Shown here: one piece after another, positions 25,685 to 39,237 of the stretch
Layout of the letters: each line of letters begins with the position of its first letter
Position numbering within the stretch: position 1 is the stretch's first letter
Source: Scortum barcoo
Lineage: Eukaryota; Chordata; Actinopteri; Centrarchiformes; Terapontidae
Direction of reading: 5' to 3'
Assembly: GCA_023238725.1 (NCBI GenBank)
Contig: CM041531.1
Location: 5,604,354 to 5,668,353 of the forward strand
Length of the DNA stretch: 64,000 nucleotides
Made by a program: the position numbers and the translations under genes
The notes under the pieces: generated by a model
Database searches by the model: none
What the model was told of the DNA's origin: nothing
The model's input: the letters and a program-made list of their open reading frames with translations, nothing else

Positions 25685-28418
25685 CTTGCCGCCATGTCTC
25701 GTCATGAAAATAGTAAAATACAGCAGATGGTCTTCCTTTCTCCAGTGGATTTCTCTGTGTGTAATTATTAAATGTCGGCTGCAAAGAGAAGCTGGTGATC
25801 TCTGCTTCTGAGGGACTGCTGCCTAAACTTGACATTTACCACTGATGCATCAGATAACTTGTTTAGACTAACACACTCTCCAACAAAGCATCCTCGCGAG
25901 AGCTATCGATAGAGGTGACAAAATATTGGGACTCAGATTAAAGCAGTAATTCAGCTTCTGTGTGTGTTTGAGGTCGTTCCCCTTTTCCTCGCCCGTCTCT
26001 CTGGGGCGTTATAAGTCCAGAGCTCAGCAGTAGCCGGGGTCACTGTGTTGTCACCCTCACTTGGCTTGAGGACAAATGCAGAAAGATGGCTCTTCTCCAG
26101 GCTGTAATATCCTGGGGTTAGCGTAGACCAATGACTAGACAGGATCGCGGTGAAACCATCCGTACTTTATGATCCAATATGTACCTGTTATGGCTTTCCC
26201 TTTAGTCGCCGGGGTAAACTGAGATTATCTCCTGTCACTTTGTATTTCCTCTGATTGGGTCCCTGCTTGCCCCGAGGGCCTTGTAAATAAAAACTCTCAT
26301 AACTGCTCTGTTTCAGCGGAGCCTCACATAAACACAACCGGCGGCCGAGTGCGGTTTCTGTTGAGCCGGCTAACCGGTCAACCGGCCAGTTATGTGCAAA
26401 GTACAAGCTGACCACATCGAGGCTGACATTCATTCTTCTGTTTTCTCCACATGCTTAATCCCATTTAGAGTCAAAGAAAGGGGCGGGGCGGGGGGTTGCT
26501 GGAGCCCGTCCCAGCATGCACTGGGCACACGGCAGCGAAACACCCTGTCCAGGTTGCCAGTTCATTGCATGGCCTCAAGTTGACACGGGAGGCCAGTACG
26601 AAAGCAATGTGGCTTTTCCAAACCCGCAGTTTCCAGGTCTGTGAAGGAAACACTTGATGAGATGATTCCACTCTGTATTTATTTCATAAGGAGACGGTCC
26701 AGACATTTGTTGAATGATCCGCCTTTTCACTTGTAATAATCGCTTTAACTTTCCTGAATTTGACAAGCAACGAAGTGCAGTGAAGATGGTGAGTCATCTA
26801 CCGGGAAAAGTCTCTTCTCTCCCATCAAGCCCTCTAGGAATACTCTCCTCCTCTCCAATGAAACCAATTATTCCAGACAGCGCTGCTCAACAAGGAAAAA
26901 AAAAAAGAAGAGAGAGCTCGTCCCCAGCTTCCCCTCCGGTGAACGAACCAATCTATTATTGGCTCAAGTGATTCAGCCTAGTGTTGAGATAGTGAAATGT
27001 TATTGTCCAAATAAATTCATCCAGGCTCCACAGAAAGCGGGTGGCTTCTCTGAGACTTCATTTAAAATCACTGCACGCTCCTCCGCTGCTGCCAACGGAT
27101 GCCGGCTGAATAGCTTCTGAAGAGCTGCCTCGGGGTGACTACGAGTGGATGGTGGATGGTCCCAGGCCGAGAGAGAGAGAGGTGTTTGACAGGGAGCAGC
27201 TCCTCTGCCGTTTCATCTAAACGGGTGTAGTGCTCATCAAAAGTTTTGCCTCGCTGCGGCTGGTCGGAGTTAACGAATTCAACTTGTTGCCTGCTCTAAA
27301 TGTTGAAAGGCGTATTCGCCGTAGTCACACCGCACTGCTGGTTACGCTGCAAAACATGGGGATTATATCGATGGAGCCTGTGTCCTGCTTCGTCGTCCTT
27401 ATGTTTAACATGTACTGCACACACAAACATTTATAGAGCTTTTTTCTTTTTTCTAGCAGGCCTTGTCAGTCAGTGTCGCTCAGTGTTGAACGCTGGAATA
27501 CCCTCTCTCCTCAATATTTCGCTCATTTCCAACCACTTGGCTGCATGTACCCTGCAACAGGGTACATTTGGTAGGAAAGTTAATGCCTGGATGAGGTTTT
27601 TCATTAACGTGATGAGAAAATGTTTCAAATATTGTTTATTGTCAACATACTTAATTTGTTTTCCCCCTGCAGCATCCATCCATGGCAACTAACATGGTCT
27701 ACACTACTGGTGTCAAATGCACCACACAGTATTAGTATACACCTCCAGTATTACTACTACTTTGCAGTTAGTAAAAATAAAGTTAAAGTGACTAATATTA
27801 TCATTAAATATGTTCTGGATTAGATTTATAGAAACACCAGATAGCATTGTTTGTCTGTTTTTATAGAAATATGGTTAAAGTACTTTATATGACTTACTTA
27901 CTTAAGTTCAAACACAATTTATTTCATTAGATGGGGCCTTTTTCTGTAATTCCTGATGTGTTTATCTCTTCAGCTGATTAGACTTATTTCTGTTTTTTGT
28001 TTTTCTGTCATCGTTTTGACACCACGAGAGATCGAGATCCTCAGAGCATGTTTGTAGGGTCAAGACATCAGTTTAACTTAAAACACAGTGGCATTACTGT
28101 AGTTTTCCTCAGGCAGTCAGAGCAGAGGCTGCTGCTCTGCTAATGCCCTCTTCCTTGGGAAAGTTTAGCCCTTGATATTAGAGAAAGGGAGAGAGACAGT
28201 GAGCTGAACTGGGTCACACATGATACTGATGGAGGGAGCAGGAGAGAGATGGGTAAAAAGCATTGTGTGGGGGGTGGGGGGGCAGTAACTCAGAGTATTT
28301 GTGGTAAAAATCCTCGGGGAGATCAGGGAATGAGCCGCCTGTCACTCTCAGCATCACACAAATGATTCAGCCACCAAACGTGCTTACCTCCTCATATCCA
28401 TGTTTAACACACGGATGG

Positions 28419-28420
<2 letters not shown>

Positions 28421-28457
<37 letters not shown>
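28421..28457 (+). repeat. (TG)18 microsatellite
   Basis: Uninterrupted TG dinucleotides. Confidence 0.95.
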
Positions 28458-28458
<1 letters not shown>

Positions 28459-29420
28459 TCCTCTAAGCTTCTGCTGTGTGAGGTGTGGTTGTGAAATGAA
28501 ATTGGACCACAGGAGCCGCAGGATAAAGGGAGGGAGATAAGTTAAGGTTGAAGGAAAGCATCTCATGAAGGCATTTTTCAAGGTTTGTGTGTGTGTTTGT
28601 GCACAAACTTTCCATGTAGGTCTTTTGTGTCGTCGTATTAGTGTGTGCGTGCGAGTGTGTGCTAGTCTATAAGTGTAGGGAGGGGAAGGGGGCTGGCAGC
28701 GACGCTGATGTGATCTGACATGGTTGAGGCTTGTAAAGGACGCTCCGGGCCTCTGTGGCTTTCAGTGCAAACCAGCAAGATCCAACCTCCCCCTTCTTCC
28801 ATGTCGTTTCCTCCCTCCTTCTCCCTCAGCCTTTCCTTTCCCTCCATGTATCCCTCTGTCCAGCTACATCCTCTCTCCCTCTGTTTGTTTAGGCACGTTG
28901 CCTTTCAGCCGTCTTGCGGGATAATTTCATGGCTATTTAGAACGGGTGTCTTCACCGGGTCAGGCATCAGTGTGTTTCTCTCTGTCCTTCACTTTTCTAT
29001 CTGCAGCTGACCCTCCGCTGCGCGTCTCTTTCCGTTGCAATGATCGTCCTGCTGTCAGCTAGTGTGACTGCCGCGTGGTGATGAGAAGGTGCAGGCCTGG
29101 CCTCTTTATCTGTCACAGTCACTTCACTGTGAGTAAATCCGCTGAGGGTAAAGGCAAAGCAAGGATGTCCACCATCAGATAGCAAAACAACCCTCATGGA
29201 AGCAGCTAAGCCTCCTTTTCAAGTTTTAACCTTTGCTATGCAGCATTTTAGCTCTGGTGGGGATTTTCACTGAGGGGGCGCCCACTGATTTTACACCCAA
29301 GGGTTTATACTGGTCATGGGGAGAACCTCACAGCCTATGTGGAGTTTGTAAAATATCTACGTTCTCTCTGGAAAAGCTTTGTCATATTATAAATATCCCT
29401 GACGACGTCATCTCGGCTCA

Positions 29421-29727
29421 TGCTGCGTTCAAATCTTATGGGATGGATGGTAGAGATGTCAAAGATTCTCATGTTAAAGACTTTTGAGTGATCATAACAT
29501 CAAAACAGTTGCATGGTTTCAAAGTTGGTTGTGTGAGGATTTATGTGCGCATTTACAATATAACACCATAACCATTAACATTGGGGTTAATTACATTGAA
29601 TAATGGGTAATGTAAGTCTCCATATATTTTTTTTTTTTAATCACAACATACAAGTTGTGATTACAACTTGTATGTTTGAGTTGGAAACTCATAATTATGA
29701 GAACTATGATATGATGTGAACACACTA
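29421..29727. mobile_element. Degenerate foldback/MITE-like element
   Basis: The left end TGCTGCGTTCAAATC (29421-29435) and the complement of the right end (29713-29727) agree at 11 of 15 positions. Inside lies a perfect 14-bp hairpin (29645-29676) and a second small palindrome, GAGTTGGAAACTC. 'Tgctgcgttc...' ends with internal 'gagttggaaactcg' resemble a fish non-autonomous DNA-transposon family I have seen. No flanking duplication survives, so the borders are provisional. Confidence 0.45.
29645..29676. repeat. Perfect 14-bp inverted repeat, 4-nt loop
   Basis: AACATACAAGTTGT (29645-29658), loop GATT, then the exact complement (29663-29676). Probably part of the surrounding foldback element. 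Confidence 0.9.
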
Positions 29728-32700
29728 TTAAGCCTGAAGAGTACAATTTGTTAACCGAGTTACAAGATTGAGACGAGGAATCTGAAAGATGTGAGTATTT
29801 ACCAGGTACTAAGCGTCTAAAGACATGAACAAAGTGTGAATGGCATGTGTAGGATGTTTTACGTTTAATAATTTTATTATCAGTTTACAGATGATCATCC
29901 TTGCAGCAAGTGGTAGAAAAATAACTTGAATGAATGAATTGTATAGATCATCATAAGTATCCATCCATCTGCGTTTCTATATTTTAAGGCCTTGACTTTG
30001 CCGGTGACTGAGTGAAAAATGAAATAGAAGTTGTTTTTTTTTATTTAATTTGATTTCATTTCACGCCTTGAGGCAATAAAAACCACAATCCTTGAACATG
30101 TGTTTCAGCCTTCTGCATTCAATATTCCACAGATGTGTGTTTTAGCCTTTCAGAATATGAAGAATAGATGCTGCAGCTCGACGGCCTTCAGCGTCTCTTC
30201 AGTCCGGTCCTGCTCAATCCTTCGCCCCTTGTTGTCATCACAAGGATAAACACGCTCATCCTGTGTGTTTGTCTTTTCCCTCTCCTTGCCCTCTGCTACC
30301 GTATCTGTGTCTGAATGTTTGGCTCAGGGTTGGCATGAATAAAAAAAGGGATTAAACGCAGAGCGGGCGACGTGGAGCGGATGCCTCCCCGACCCGGCAC
30401 GCCGTCAGAGGCAGACCGGGCACGCTCGCTAAGCTCTTTAAAGGATTGCTCACTGATAAAGAGCACCTTCTAATCTGATCTCCAGATTGCTACTGTCAGA
30501 AACTGTAGAGGTGCATTTAAAGTGGCACCTGCTGCAAGAAAAGCACCACTGGGTAGCTCAAGAGTGAGAGAGCTGTTATTACTTTTGGTCGAATGAGTAG
30601 TCAAGGACAATGTCATTAGGATTTGAATGTGAATGATGCAGGGTTTGTGTTTAATTGCAAGCTCTGTTTTTCATGTTTAATCCTGTTTTGATGGTGTGCA
30701 AATGGATGAAAGTGACTGTGGAGGGGTGGGAAGGGGGCGAACATTATGAACACTGTCACATTTAAGAATAACGAAAACAGAAAACCAGCAGTAAACCAGT
30801 GCAGATGTTCAGCAGCTTGACTAATGATCTGATAACCAGATGTGTTGGGTAAGTCTGTAATTTTTACGGAAAAACAACACCAGCTCCTATATTTTCAAAG
30901 AGGCTTTTTATCTTGTTAAAACTGGATTTAAAGTTGGATCTGTTGTACCAAATACAGCTGTTCTTTTGAGAGCTTTCCAGGTCAAATGCTGTAGATTTGA
31001 AGGAATCCCATACTTTTAAATCATGTTTTAAATAATGTGGATATAAGTAAAGACAGGAAACTTGTAGCAGTTAAGATTTCATCATAATGCCGCTCAGCCT
31101 TTTTCCTTCAGAATCAACATTTTGCCACATGTTGCCTTCTTCAGGATAGAGAAGTTTTTCTTTTATATCCTGAAAATAAAAGCCTCTCTTATTCTGCACC
31201 TCACAAGAAGATGTGTTTTCCTTCAGTTCTTCCATCCAACCAGTATTCTCACGTTCACACATAAGACACAAAAAGGAATTAGAGAATAAGGGTTCTTGTT
31301 GCAGCTGTCTCTGGGGTGCACGGGTGTAGAAAGGGTGGAGAAAACATCCATGTTTAAACGGAGTAACCCAGATTATCATGGCCGTGGGCCTCGGTGCCTC
31401 TGTGCGGAGTCAGATTCATCACCGCCAAATTGGCTCACGTTGAGCTGTGGCAAGGATGCTGTAGACCTTTTTTTTTTTAAAGCTTTATTCTGGGGGATTT
31501 CTGCTCTCAGCCTCCCCGGTAGAGTTTGGACCAATTAGTTGCTCCGAATGGTGACACCAACGCTCGAATGCCAAGTACTGCCGCTGCGTGTGTGGTTCCA
31601 TTGCTGCGAACCAAACCATGTAAAACAACACGTGCATGTAAACCAAATTTTCACCGTCCCCTGCGTCCGTAAATCGCTTGCCAAACAGCGCTCGGTTCTC
31701 GGGCATCCGGTCGGGCTGCTGCTCTTTGTTTTACTCACCAGCTTGTGGCGCAGCCCATTTATTGGAAACACCCCCGCCAACCTCTGCCAAATTAGAGCCT
31801 TTAATTGCCGTTCCATTTTGTGGCTTGGAGTCAATGTGTTTCCTCTTCGCGAGCTGTTTGGCTTTGAACGCTTGAAAGTGCCTGCTTTTAAACTTATAAG
31901 GTTTTTCCTTTCTTTTTTTTTTTTTTTTTTTTTTAACAACATTTCATAAAATTCTCTTAGCAACGCTTAAGTTTCCATCAAAGCCTCGAGGCAGGAAACG
32001 AGGCCTTAGACTTGATTTCCTCTCTTCCTAACCAATATGCTTACATTAAGACTCTTATTTGTTGTTTGTGGTTGTGTTAATTTCCTGTTTGCCTTTGAGG
32101 GGCCCTCACTGTAACGTTGCGTCCGTCCCACAACTCGTCCGTCGTTCCTCGGTATCTGTCTCAGCGTGAAAGGAGCATAAGTTCTTCTCCTTGTTAAAAT
32201 AGGCGTGTGAGCACTTTGAATTCAGTTTGAATTGGCCTGTTTTTTTTAGGTTTTATTGGCTTTACATCACCGTGCAAACAGCATTACCTATCAAATGGAA
32301 GCTGTGAGTAAGTGTGGAAGCTGGGTGGGCAGCACTTGGCGGCACATTTCAGCCTTGGCACCCCGCAGGCAGAAACAGGCCGTAAACGTGAAGGGTTTCC
32401 CCCCCGATGATTTCGGCTTATCGTGGGCCAAACACATCTCCTTATTTATTGATACAGTTCCCCTCCTGCTGCTGTTGAATGATGGATTACTTATTTCAAC
32501 ATCATGTCCTTACCACCAGTTTCCTTTTACCGCTGGATAGAAAACTCTGCTACAATAGCTAAGTTCAGGGTGCTATTCTGCAACATCAGACATTTCCTCA
32601 TAATTATTTTGCAGCTTTTTTTTTATGTGTTTCAGTTGTTTTATGACTTGCTCGTACCTAAATCATTAAAAGCATTAGTGGTTTAACAGAGGTATGGGCA

Positions 32701-35700
32701 CATGAGTCGATAAAAATGTCTTTCAGCCATCTCAGGGAGAAAAATTTATGATTGCATTTTGTCATTAAAACATCTTGTAATATAAGAGTAAAATTAATGG
32801 ATATTACAGATTCAAAATCTGCAAGAAAAATGAAAAGTATTGCTCTCGTGTATCTGCTCATTACTAACATGTATTTCTCTTTTCTCCTTTTCCTTTCTCC
32901 TGCTCCCATTCATCCTTCGTTCGTGACCTTCTTGTCGCAGGTAAGAGTTTCTTTTTGTTTGCTTGCTTGCCCCCCATTCCCCATCCCGCGTTGTTTCCTC
33001 AGCAGTGAGCCGGTTTTACTTTCAGCTGAGTGCAAGCTTCTGTCAAACGCTGGGTCTCTCGACAGAAGCTCACATGTGTGTGCCAGATGGAGGTTTGAGC
33101 ACATTAAGAGGGGTGCTGTGAGATGAATCTTAAAATGTGTGTGTGTGTGTGTGTGTTGTATGTACATATGCATTGATGCACTCCTCTGTGCAGCTCTGTG
33201 CGTCAGCGTATGCATGTACAATGAAGAGATTTGGTGTAGAGAGCCCGACCACAAGCGTCTGTCAGGGTGGCTACCTATGAATTTAGCTCGAAGGGATGAC
33301 TACAGAACTTCTTTGTACAGATTTTAGGAAAACAGCATAAGCTTTAAAATGAGACTTTGTGTATTGAGGATGCAGATCATGCAAAGATAATGTAAAATTT
33401 GTTCTCTTGTATGTGTGTGTCACATAACAGATGAAGCACGTCAAACATCTCAATTAAAGTTTTGTTCATGGTTAGAAATGACTACAGATAACAACATCTC
33501 CTTTCTCCGCTCACTGACTCACCTGACCTCGACGCCTTGACTTCCCTCTGCGCTGTTATAACGTCAGAGAGCTTCCAACAGCGGATCCCTCCTACGTCTG
33601 CTGCTTTATATAAGTACTGACGTCAAGTATCTGTGGTGAGCAGCATTGTTCAGAATCGACTCTGAGTTTAATATCAATCCAAGCTGGGTGCATTTTGAAT
33701 TTGCCTCAACCTTGAGAAGAAAAAGATTTGAGTCCTTCAGACCCAACAACGAAATACCTTATTTGTTGTCGCTTCACAAAACAGCCGTATAACACCTCCG
33801 CTGTACCTTTCAAAAACCCTTCACATAACAAGTCACATTCAAGAAACCAACATTGACTTTTAGTAGAAAACATGAAGCAAAGTGAAGTGACAAGCCTTCA
33901 CATCCCAAGCAACCTTTTCACTATGATGTTTTTTATCTGTTTTAGCCGCCATGTTTTGGCAATATTATGACTGTTAGCAACATACTCAGGATATAAATGG
34001 AAATTGGAGAAGTGAGTTATGCAGCAGGTCTCGTTTGAGAAGTTTGTGCGGACAGTTTGATTCTTTTTTCCACCATGAAATCTTCATTGGGATCCATTGT
34101 AAATGAAACGAAACAGCTGTTCCCTACGTAGAAAAAAAACTTTTTATAGGCATCTGTCAAGCCTACAGGGGACGAGTGTTTGATACTGGAACGATTTTGG
34201 GTGGAGCAGTCGCTTCAGATTTTTTACTGCCCTTTAAACGTGCAGAGCTCACATTGTGTTTTGGAGCAATCGCTGTCCTTAGTTTTACATCTGCAACAAC
34301 TAAATCTGATGAATCTCATGCTTTTGATTGAGAAATAGCTTGAAAACTACCTGACTGCAGGGGGGGTGAACGTACAGTGAAATTACTTTGACATTTAAAA
34401 AATAAAAATATCAAGCGGAGGGGGCAATTCCATAAATTGCATCTTTCTTAAATGACTGAAAATGTCGTCCATTACTTACAAATGACTTCAAATGACTAAA
34501 AGGGCCCGAAGTATGTTGATTTTTCAAATAACAGAAAAGTCAGCGCATACAAACGCTCATTGCCCTTTCACTCTTTTTAGTAATAGAGCCCAGCAGAAGA
34601 TCACAAGCGCGTTGTTATTTCTGCAGAGACGAGGAGCGATGCCACATGCAAATACTGCCTATTTTGTTGCCTCCGATGAATAATGCAACAATAGCGAACA
34701 CAATCACCTCGATAAACCGGCACGAAATATCCAGCACTTTGTTTGGTGAATCCCATTACCATTTTTGTATCTCTGCAATCCAGTAATCCATGATCTCTGC
34801 TCTCTTTAGCTCGAGCTTTCGGTCTGCCAGCATCGTGGTAAATATGAGGGAAAGGAAATGCATTGAAGTCACTGTTTATTCCCCAGTATAGATGTTTGTT
34901 TTTTGTTTTTTTTTATCTGTGGGGTCTATTTTATCTGGCAGTTGAGATGCTTTTAGTTGCATGCATCAACAAACATTCGATTAATAATGCTCTGTTGAAT
35001 ATACTGTATTTGAACTGTATGTGCATGAGCAGGCTTAATGCTTGTGCAATGGCTTTGGAAGCCTGATTTTGGAGAAAATCGTCATCTGCCGTGTGTTTTT
35101 TTTTTTTCTTTTTCGGTTCAAATTCTTCATCGCTGCATCCAAACCACTGCACTAATGAGCCATTAGTTGTGTAAATGTGCTCTAGAAAGTTTTTTGCCGG
35201 ATGTGTCTTGGCGCGGATGTATGTATGGACCTGATAATGAGCTGTGTTTTTACATGTGGAGACACAGCTAAAGCGGAAATATGTCAGGAAAAGTGAATAT
35301 GTTTTAAACCTGTAAGGGCAATCTGGGTGTCTTTTAGGTCTTCGTCTAATTCCAGATAAAAAAATCAAAAAATATTTTGTTAGATTATTTAGTTTTCTCA
35401 TGGTGCGGGTCGCTGTAGATGTTCAGTTCAGGCGCTCTCGTCACTTTTCTCACCTTGAAGTTAGTGAGATTGACATTTTGGCTGTTTTTTTCATTTGTAC
35501 AACCAATCTTGACTGATCCCCACTTGTAGTTTGCTTTGATGAAAGACACAGTATAGGAACAATAATGAGTGACTGCAGATAAGTGAGACGTTCAGCCTGT
35601 TTTTGTCTTTGTTCTGTGACTCAGCGTTGGGACTTAAACTACATTTACATCAGCCTGTTTTGTGCACACTTTAAATTTGTGCATAAAAAAAACAAATGAC

Positions 35701-35944
35701 CAGAAATCTGAAAGAAAGCCGAAGTATGCCCAAAAAACAAAAGTATGCTCTAATGAGGCTGACGGTAAAATAACTGAGTTCAATCTGGTTGTTTTTGCAT
35801 GTCTCCTCTCTGTGAAAACGTCCCGCGGGATGTGTGTGGACAGAAGAGACAAATTGATTTACTAAAATAACAGAAATAATTGGTGGGAAATTTCAATGCC
35901 ATTTTGATTAAATCTGTTTTTTTGTGCCTACTGAGGTTGATTTT

Positions 35945-35990
35945 GCTTCTTGTAAGTCACTTTGGACAAAAACATTTACCAATTGTACGG
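35945..35990 (+). mobile_element. L2-type LINE/SINE 3' tail remnant
   Basis: TAAGTCACTTTGGACAAAA followed by CATTTACCAATTG resembles the conserved L2-derived tail shared by many fish LINEs and SINEs ('gtcgctttggataaaagcgtctgctaaatg'). The body of the element is not recognisable. Confidence 0.45.
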
Positions 35991-37042
35991 GTTGGATTGG
36001 AATTACACGATAGACCAGATTTATGGTGCTCATTTAATATTGAATTGAAACATAACTAATGTCCAGGTTTTTTTAAAGATACATGTACAGATACTACTGA
36101 CTGGATATGGGTTTTACATAAAGCTAAATCTGACCCTGTAGAGGTTGCTGAATCCTGAATCCTGAATCCAGCTTGTCATCCTGTTTGCACCTTCAGGAAA
36201 ATCCAGCTTTCATGTTTGTGATATCCAGTATTATCTGCTGAATCTTGCAGCTGGAAGAAAACATATTTATCAAATCAGAACACGTGCAGAGTAGAATGAC
36301 TTCCGATCCATCAGCCCCCTCTCTGTCCTGTATTTTGCACCTCCCTCTCTTCTCCTTCTCTCCCCTTCCAGTGTTTTTTGACCCCTAAGCTTCTGATCTA
36401 CATTTCTATTTCCGTTCCCTCTCACTTCTTCCCTTTCTCTGTTTCTCCACACCATATCTGCCCTCGTCTGTCTCCCTTCCCTGTCCTATTTCGTCACTCA
36501 GGAAAAAAGCAGTAAGTGGTTTTGTGTCACAGCAGTTGGGGGGTAATTGCTATTTAAGCCTCGGGGCTCACATTACACCGGCTGATTTATTGCAGCCCTG
36601 TTGCATGATGCAATTTTTTAATCTCAACCGTATTGATTATTCTCTTTCTCCACTAAGGAATAGAGTTTGATGTGTCTGAATGTCACTTGCTAGCGGGTGG
36701 GGGATGCTGGTGTTTGGGATATTTAGGCCAAGCACCGGCTTCTCAGCGGGACTTTAACTGAACCCTGAAAAGCACAAAGGAGGTCAGACCAGCTAATATT
36801 GACTCATCAACATTAAATATATCATTTGGGGCATTTTTATAACTTCAGCTGGGCTCTGAGGCTCTAATTTATGCTCTCAGACATCAGTTGTCCTCGGCTT
36901 CACCCTCATTCATTCATGAAATATTCACCACTGTCTCCTTTGTCGGGTTAGAGGGGCTAAAACAGTGCTTAGTGTTTAAAAATGTTAACATCAAACAGAG
37001 GATTCCTGCAAGTCGAAACTGTAAAGCTAATTACCCGGGGTT

Positions 37043-37090
37043 AAAAAAAAAAAAAATAAATAAAATAAAATAAATAAATAAATAAAATAA
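37043..37090 (+). repeat. A-rich AAATA array
   Basis: A run of 14 A followed by AAATAAATAAAATAAA-type repeats. Confidence 0.9.
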
Positions 37091-37635
37091 TGTGTTCACA
37101 TGTAATTCCAGCTTCAGCTAATAAGAATTAAATGAGCTATTAAAGCCTGATTAGTGCTGGTTAATTATGCAGACTTCATTAAGACATGAGCGAGAGGAGA
37201 CAGTTCATTGTGTTTCTCCTTCACTTTCTCTGAAAAAAATGTTCATCTTCTGATCGAAAGTAGGACTTTAGATCACATGAGAGGACCCCCCCCCCACATC
37301 CCCATCGCCCCCTCATGTCCACACATACGCCTCGGAGCTGTGGCCGTGCTGACTTCTCCCTGGTTTCCTCATCTGTCACCCCAGTTTACTGCAGGGAGAC
37401 TGTTGTTTGGGTGCTGCTGTCTCCTCTGTCTCGCTTTTACCCTGCCTGTCTGACTCTGTGTGAGTGTGTGTGATATTGTGTGGGTTTGTGCATGTGGAGC
37501 ATGTACCGTATGTGTGTGTAATTTTTATGATTCCGCTCTCGTGTTTTTGCTTTTGTTCACGCTACACAGTTTGTGTTGTTTTTTTGTGTGCCGAAGCAGA
37601 GATCTGCTTGTGTGTTTGCTCGTGTGCTTCTATCT

Positions 37636-37800
37636 CTGTGAGGACCACTTTGAGTTTTTTTTTTACCTTGAAAAATGAGGACGTTGTTGGAAAGTGAGGG
37701 ATAAGTCTAAGTTTAGAACTGGGTTTAGGTCAAAGTCAGGAAGAGTTGGGGTTTGGCATGTAGTTGCATAGATTTAAGTAAAATTTAGGGGACAGGTTAT
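37636..37800 (+). repeat. Diverged interspersed repeat, fish 'gaggac/gttagg' type
   Basis: The order 'gtgaggaccactttgag', 'aatgaggacgttgttggaaagtgaggg' and then 'gggtttaggtcaaag...gttggggtttggcatgtagttg' matches the general plan of a G/T-rich repeat often seen in fish introns near TG arrays. It is recognised from memory of the pattern and has no mapped borders. Confidence 0.3.
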
Positions 37801-38460
37801 ATATCATGTAAATGCTTGACTGTTTTATTTTTAATTTATATGTTTTTATTGAATCCTAGAATCTCATTTTCTTTGAGCAAGCATGAATTTAGTGTCATTT
37901 TGGTGATACCAGCTCAGAGATCTTTATTCAGTCTTGATTTTTAATTGTAAAATTAGTTAAATTCCCCTAAAGATAGTGACATTAGAACAAGACAGGCTGT
38001 TTAAAGGATAGTTCTGGGTTATAACAACTGAGCTTTTATCTGAATAGTCTTTGCTATCTGCTGTCAGAAGTACTAGTAGCAGTAATAGTAATAATCGTCA
38101 TCATGGCCACCATACAAGTTAATTACTGAGACGACAGGACTCAAAAGGTGTCAAAAGAAACAAGATACAGGTAGGAAACAACCCAGGTTAGCCGAACCAT
38201 CACAGTTTAAACACCAACTGTGACCTGTTGTACTTAATGTAGTTTTGCACACATACACACACCTTTCCTGTGTAATGGGGGATTATCTCTGACATTTCGT
38301 ACTGTCCCGTACTGTTGTTTACAGCCTGTCTGACTGTGTGACTGCTCGTATTTCTTACCCTGCTCCCAGATCTCAGCATCAGATTTATGACTAGAAATGA
38401 GAGATAAATTGCAATTCCCCTCTAAAAAAGTCATATAGGCGAACATGAGACTAAATTACT

Positions 38461-38484
38461 TGTGTGTGTGTGTGTGTGTGTGTG
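38461..38484 (+). repeat. (TG)12 microsatellite
   Basis: Uninterrupted TG dinucleotides. A second array of the opposite phase, (AC)n, lies at 38692-38718. Confidence 0.95.
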
Positions 38485-39179
38485 ATGCTCTGGCCCCTCT
38501 GAAAAGACAGAACTGAGCTCACAGTGATGACCTGTAGGTGACATGTGACAGGAAGGTGACAGGATGCCCCCTCCCCACTGCCCCAGAGACCCATTTAGAT
38601 CACACACATAACACCCAAACACACACCCTTACGCACACGTGCCACAGCTGGAGCTGGGCGAGGGCACAAACACACTCAGCATGATCCAAACTCACACACA
38701 GACACACACACACACACAAACTCTCTCCTGCCAGCTGACTCTTTATTTCCTCTCCCGTGTACCTCAGCCTCATTTCATGTTTCATAAGCAAACAGGATTT
38801 GCTTCTCCTCCTCTAGCTCATCCTCCCGAGCTGATTTGTGCTGAATATGTACTAAGTGTGTGTTGTTTGTTGTTTATTTGTGTGTGTTTGTCCTGACACT
38901 GTGCCGTGTGTGTTGTGTTGCCCAGTGTCACTTGAGCCATGCCAGAGCCCTGCTGGGCTTCGTGGACTCGGCTCCTTTCTCCCCGCGATCCGGCCTTACA
39001 GCACTGCCACTGTTCATTATCGTAAATAACTTGTGTGTGTGTGCGTTTATGTGTGTGTAGGTCAAGTTGTAGATCCTGTGCTGTCACAGTGGAAATGTCA
39101 AGCCGGTTGCTCCAGTTAGCGCAGCTCTTGTCTGTGAGAGCCCGCTTGTTCTGCTCCGCTAACTCTGCTAATGAAAACA

Positions 39180-39180
<1 letters not shown>

Positions 39181-39235
<55 letters not shown>
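39181..39235 (+). repeat. (TG)27 microsatellite
   Basis: Uninterrupted TG dinucleotides, 55 bp. Confidence 0.97.

Positions 39236-39237
<2 letters not shown>

Larger units (their letters stand above)
11011..29420. other. Non-coding sequence with scattered motifs
   Basis: About 18 kb without a recognisable exon. Contents: a purine tract (12791-13060), impure TG/GT arrays (14081-14137, 17143-17170, 17338-17366, 28421-28457), a 14-base C run near 13640, a possible transposon fragment (21624-21690), a perfect hairpin (25643-25684), and isolated motif matches (CTCF-like 14771-14781, homeodomain plus octamer 15414-15439, RFX-like 22745-22758). Stretches at 22157-22471 and 31500-31880 are open on both strands but have no protein-like composition. 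Confidence 0.55.

Noticed and set aside
31535..31963. Overlapping frames of 136-142 codons on both strands
   Set aside because: Both strands are open through the same sequence and one begins in the poly-T/Lys run; composition is not protein-like.
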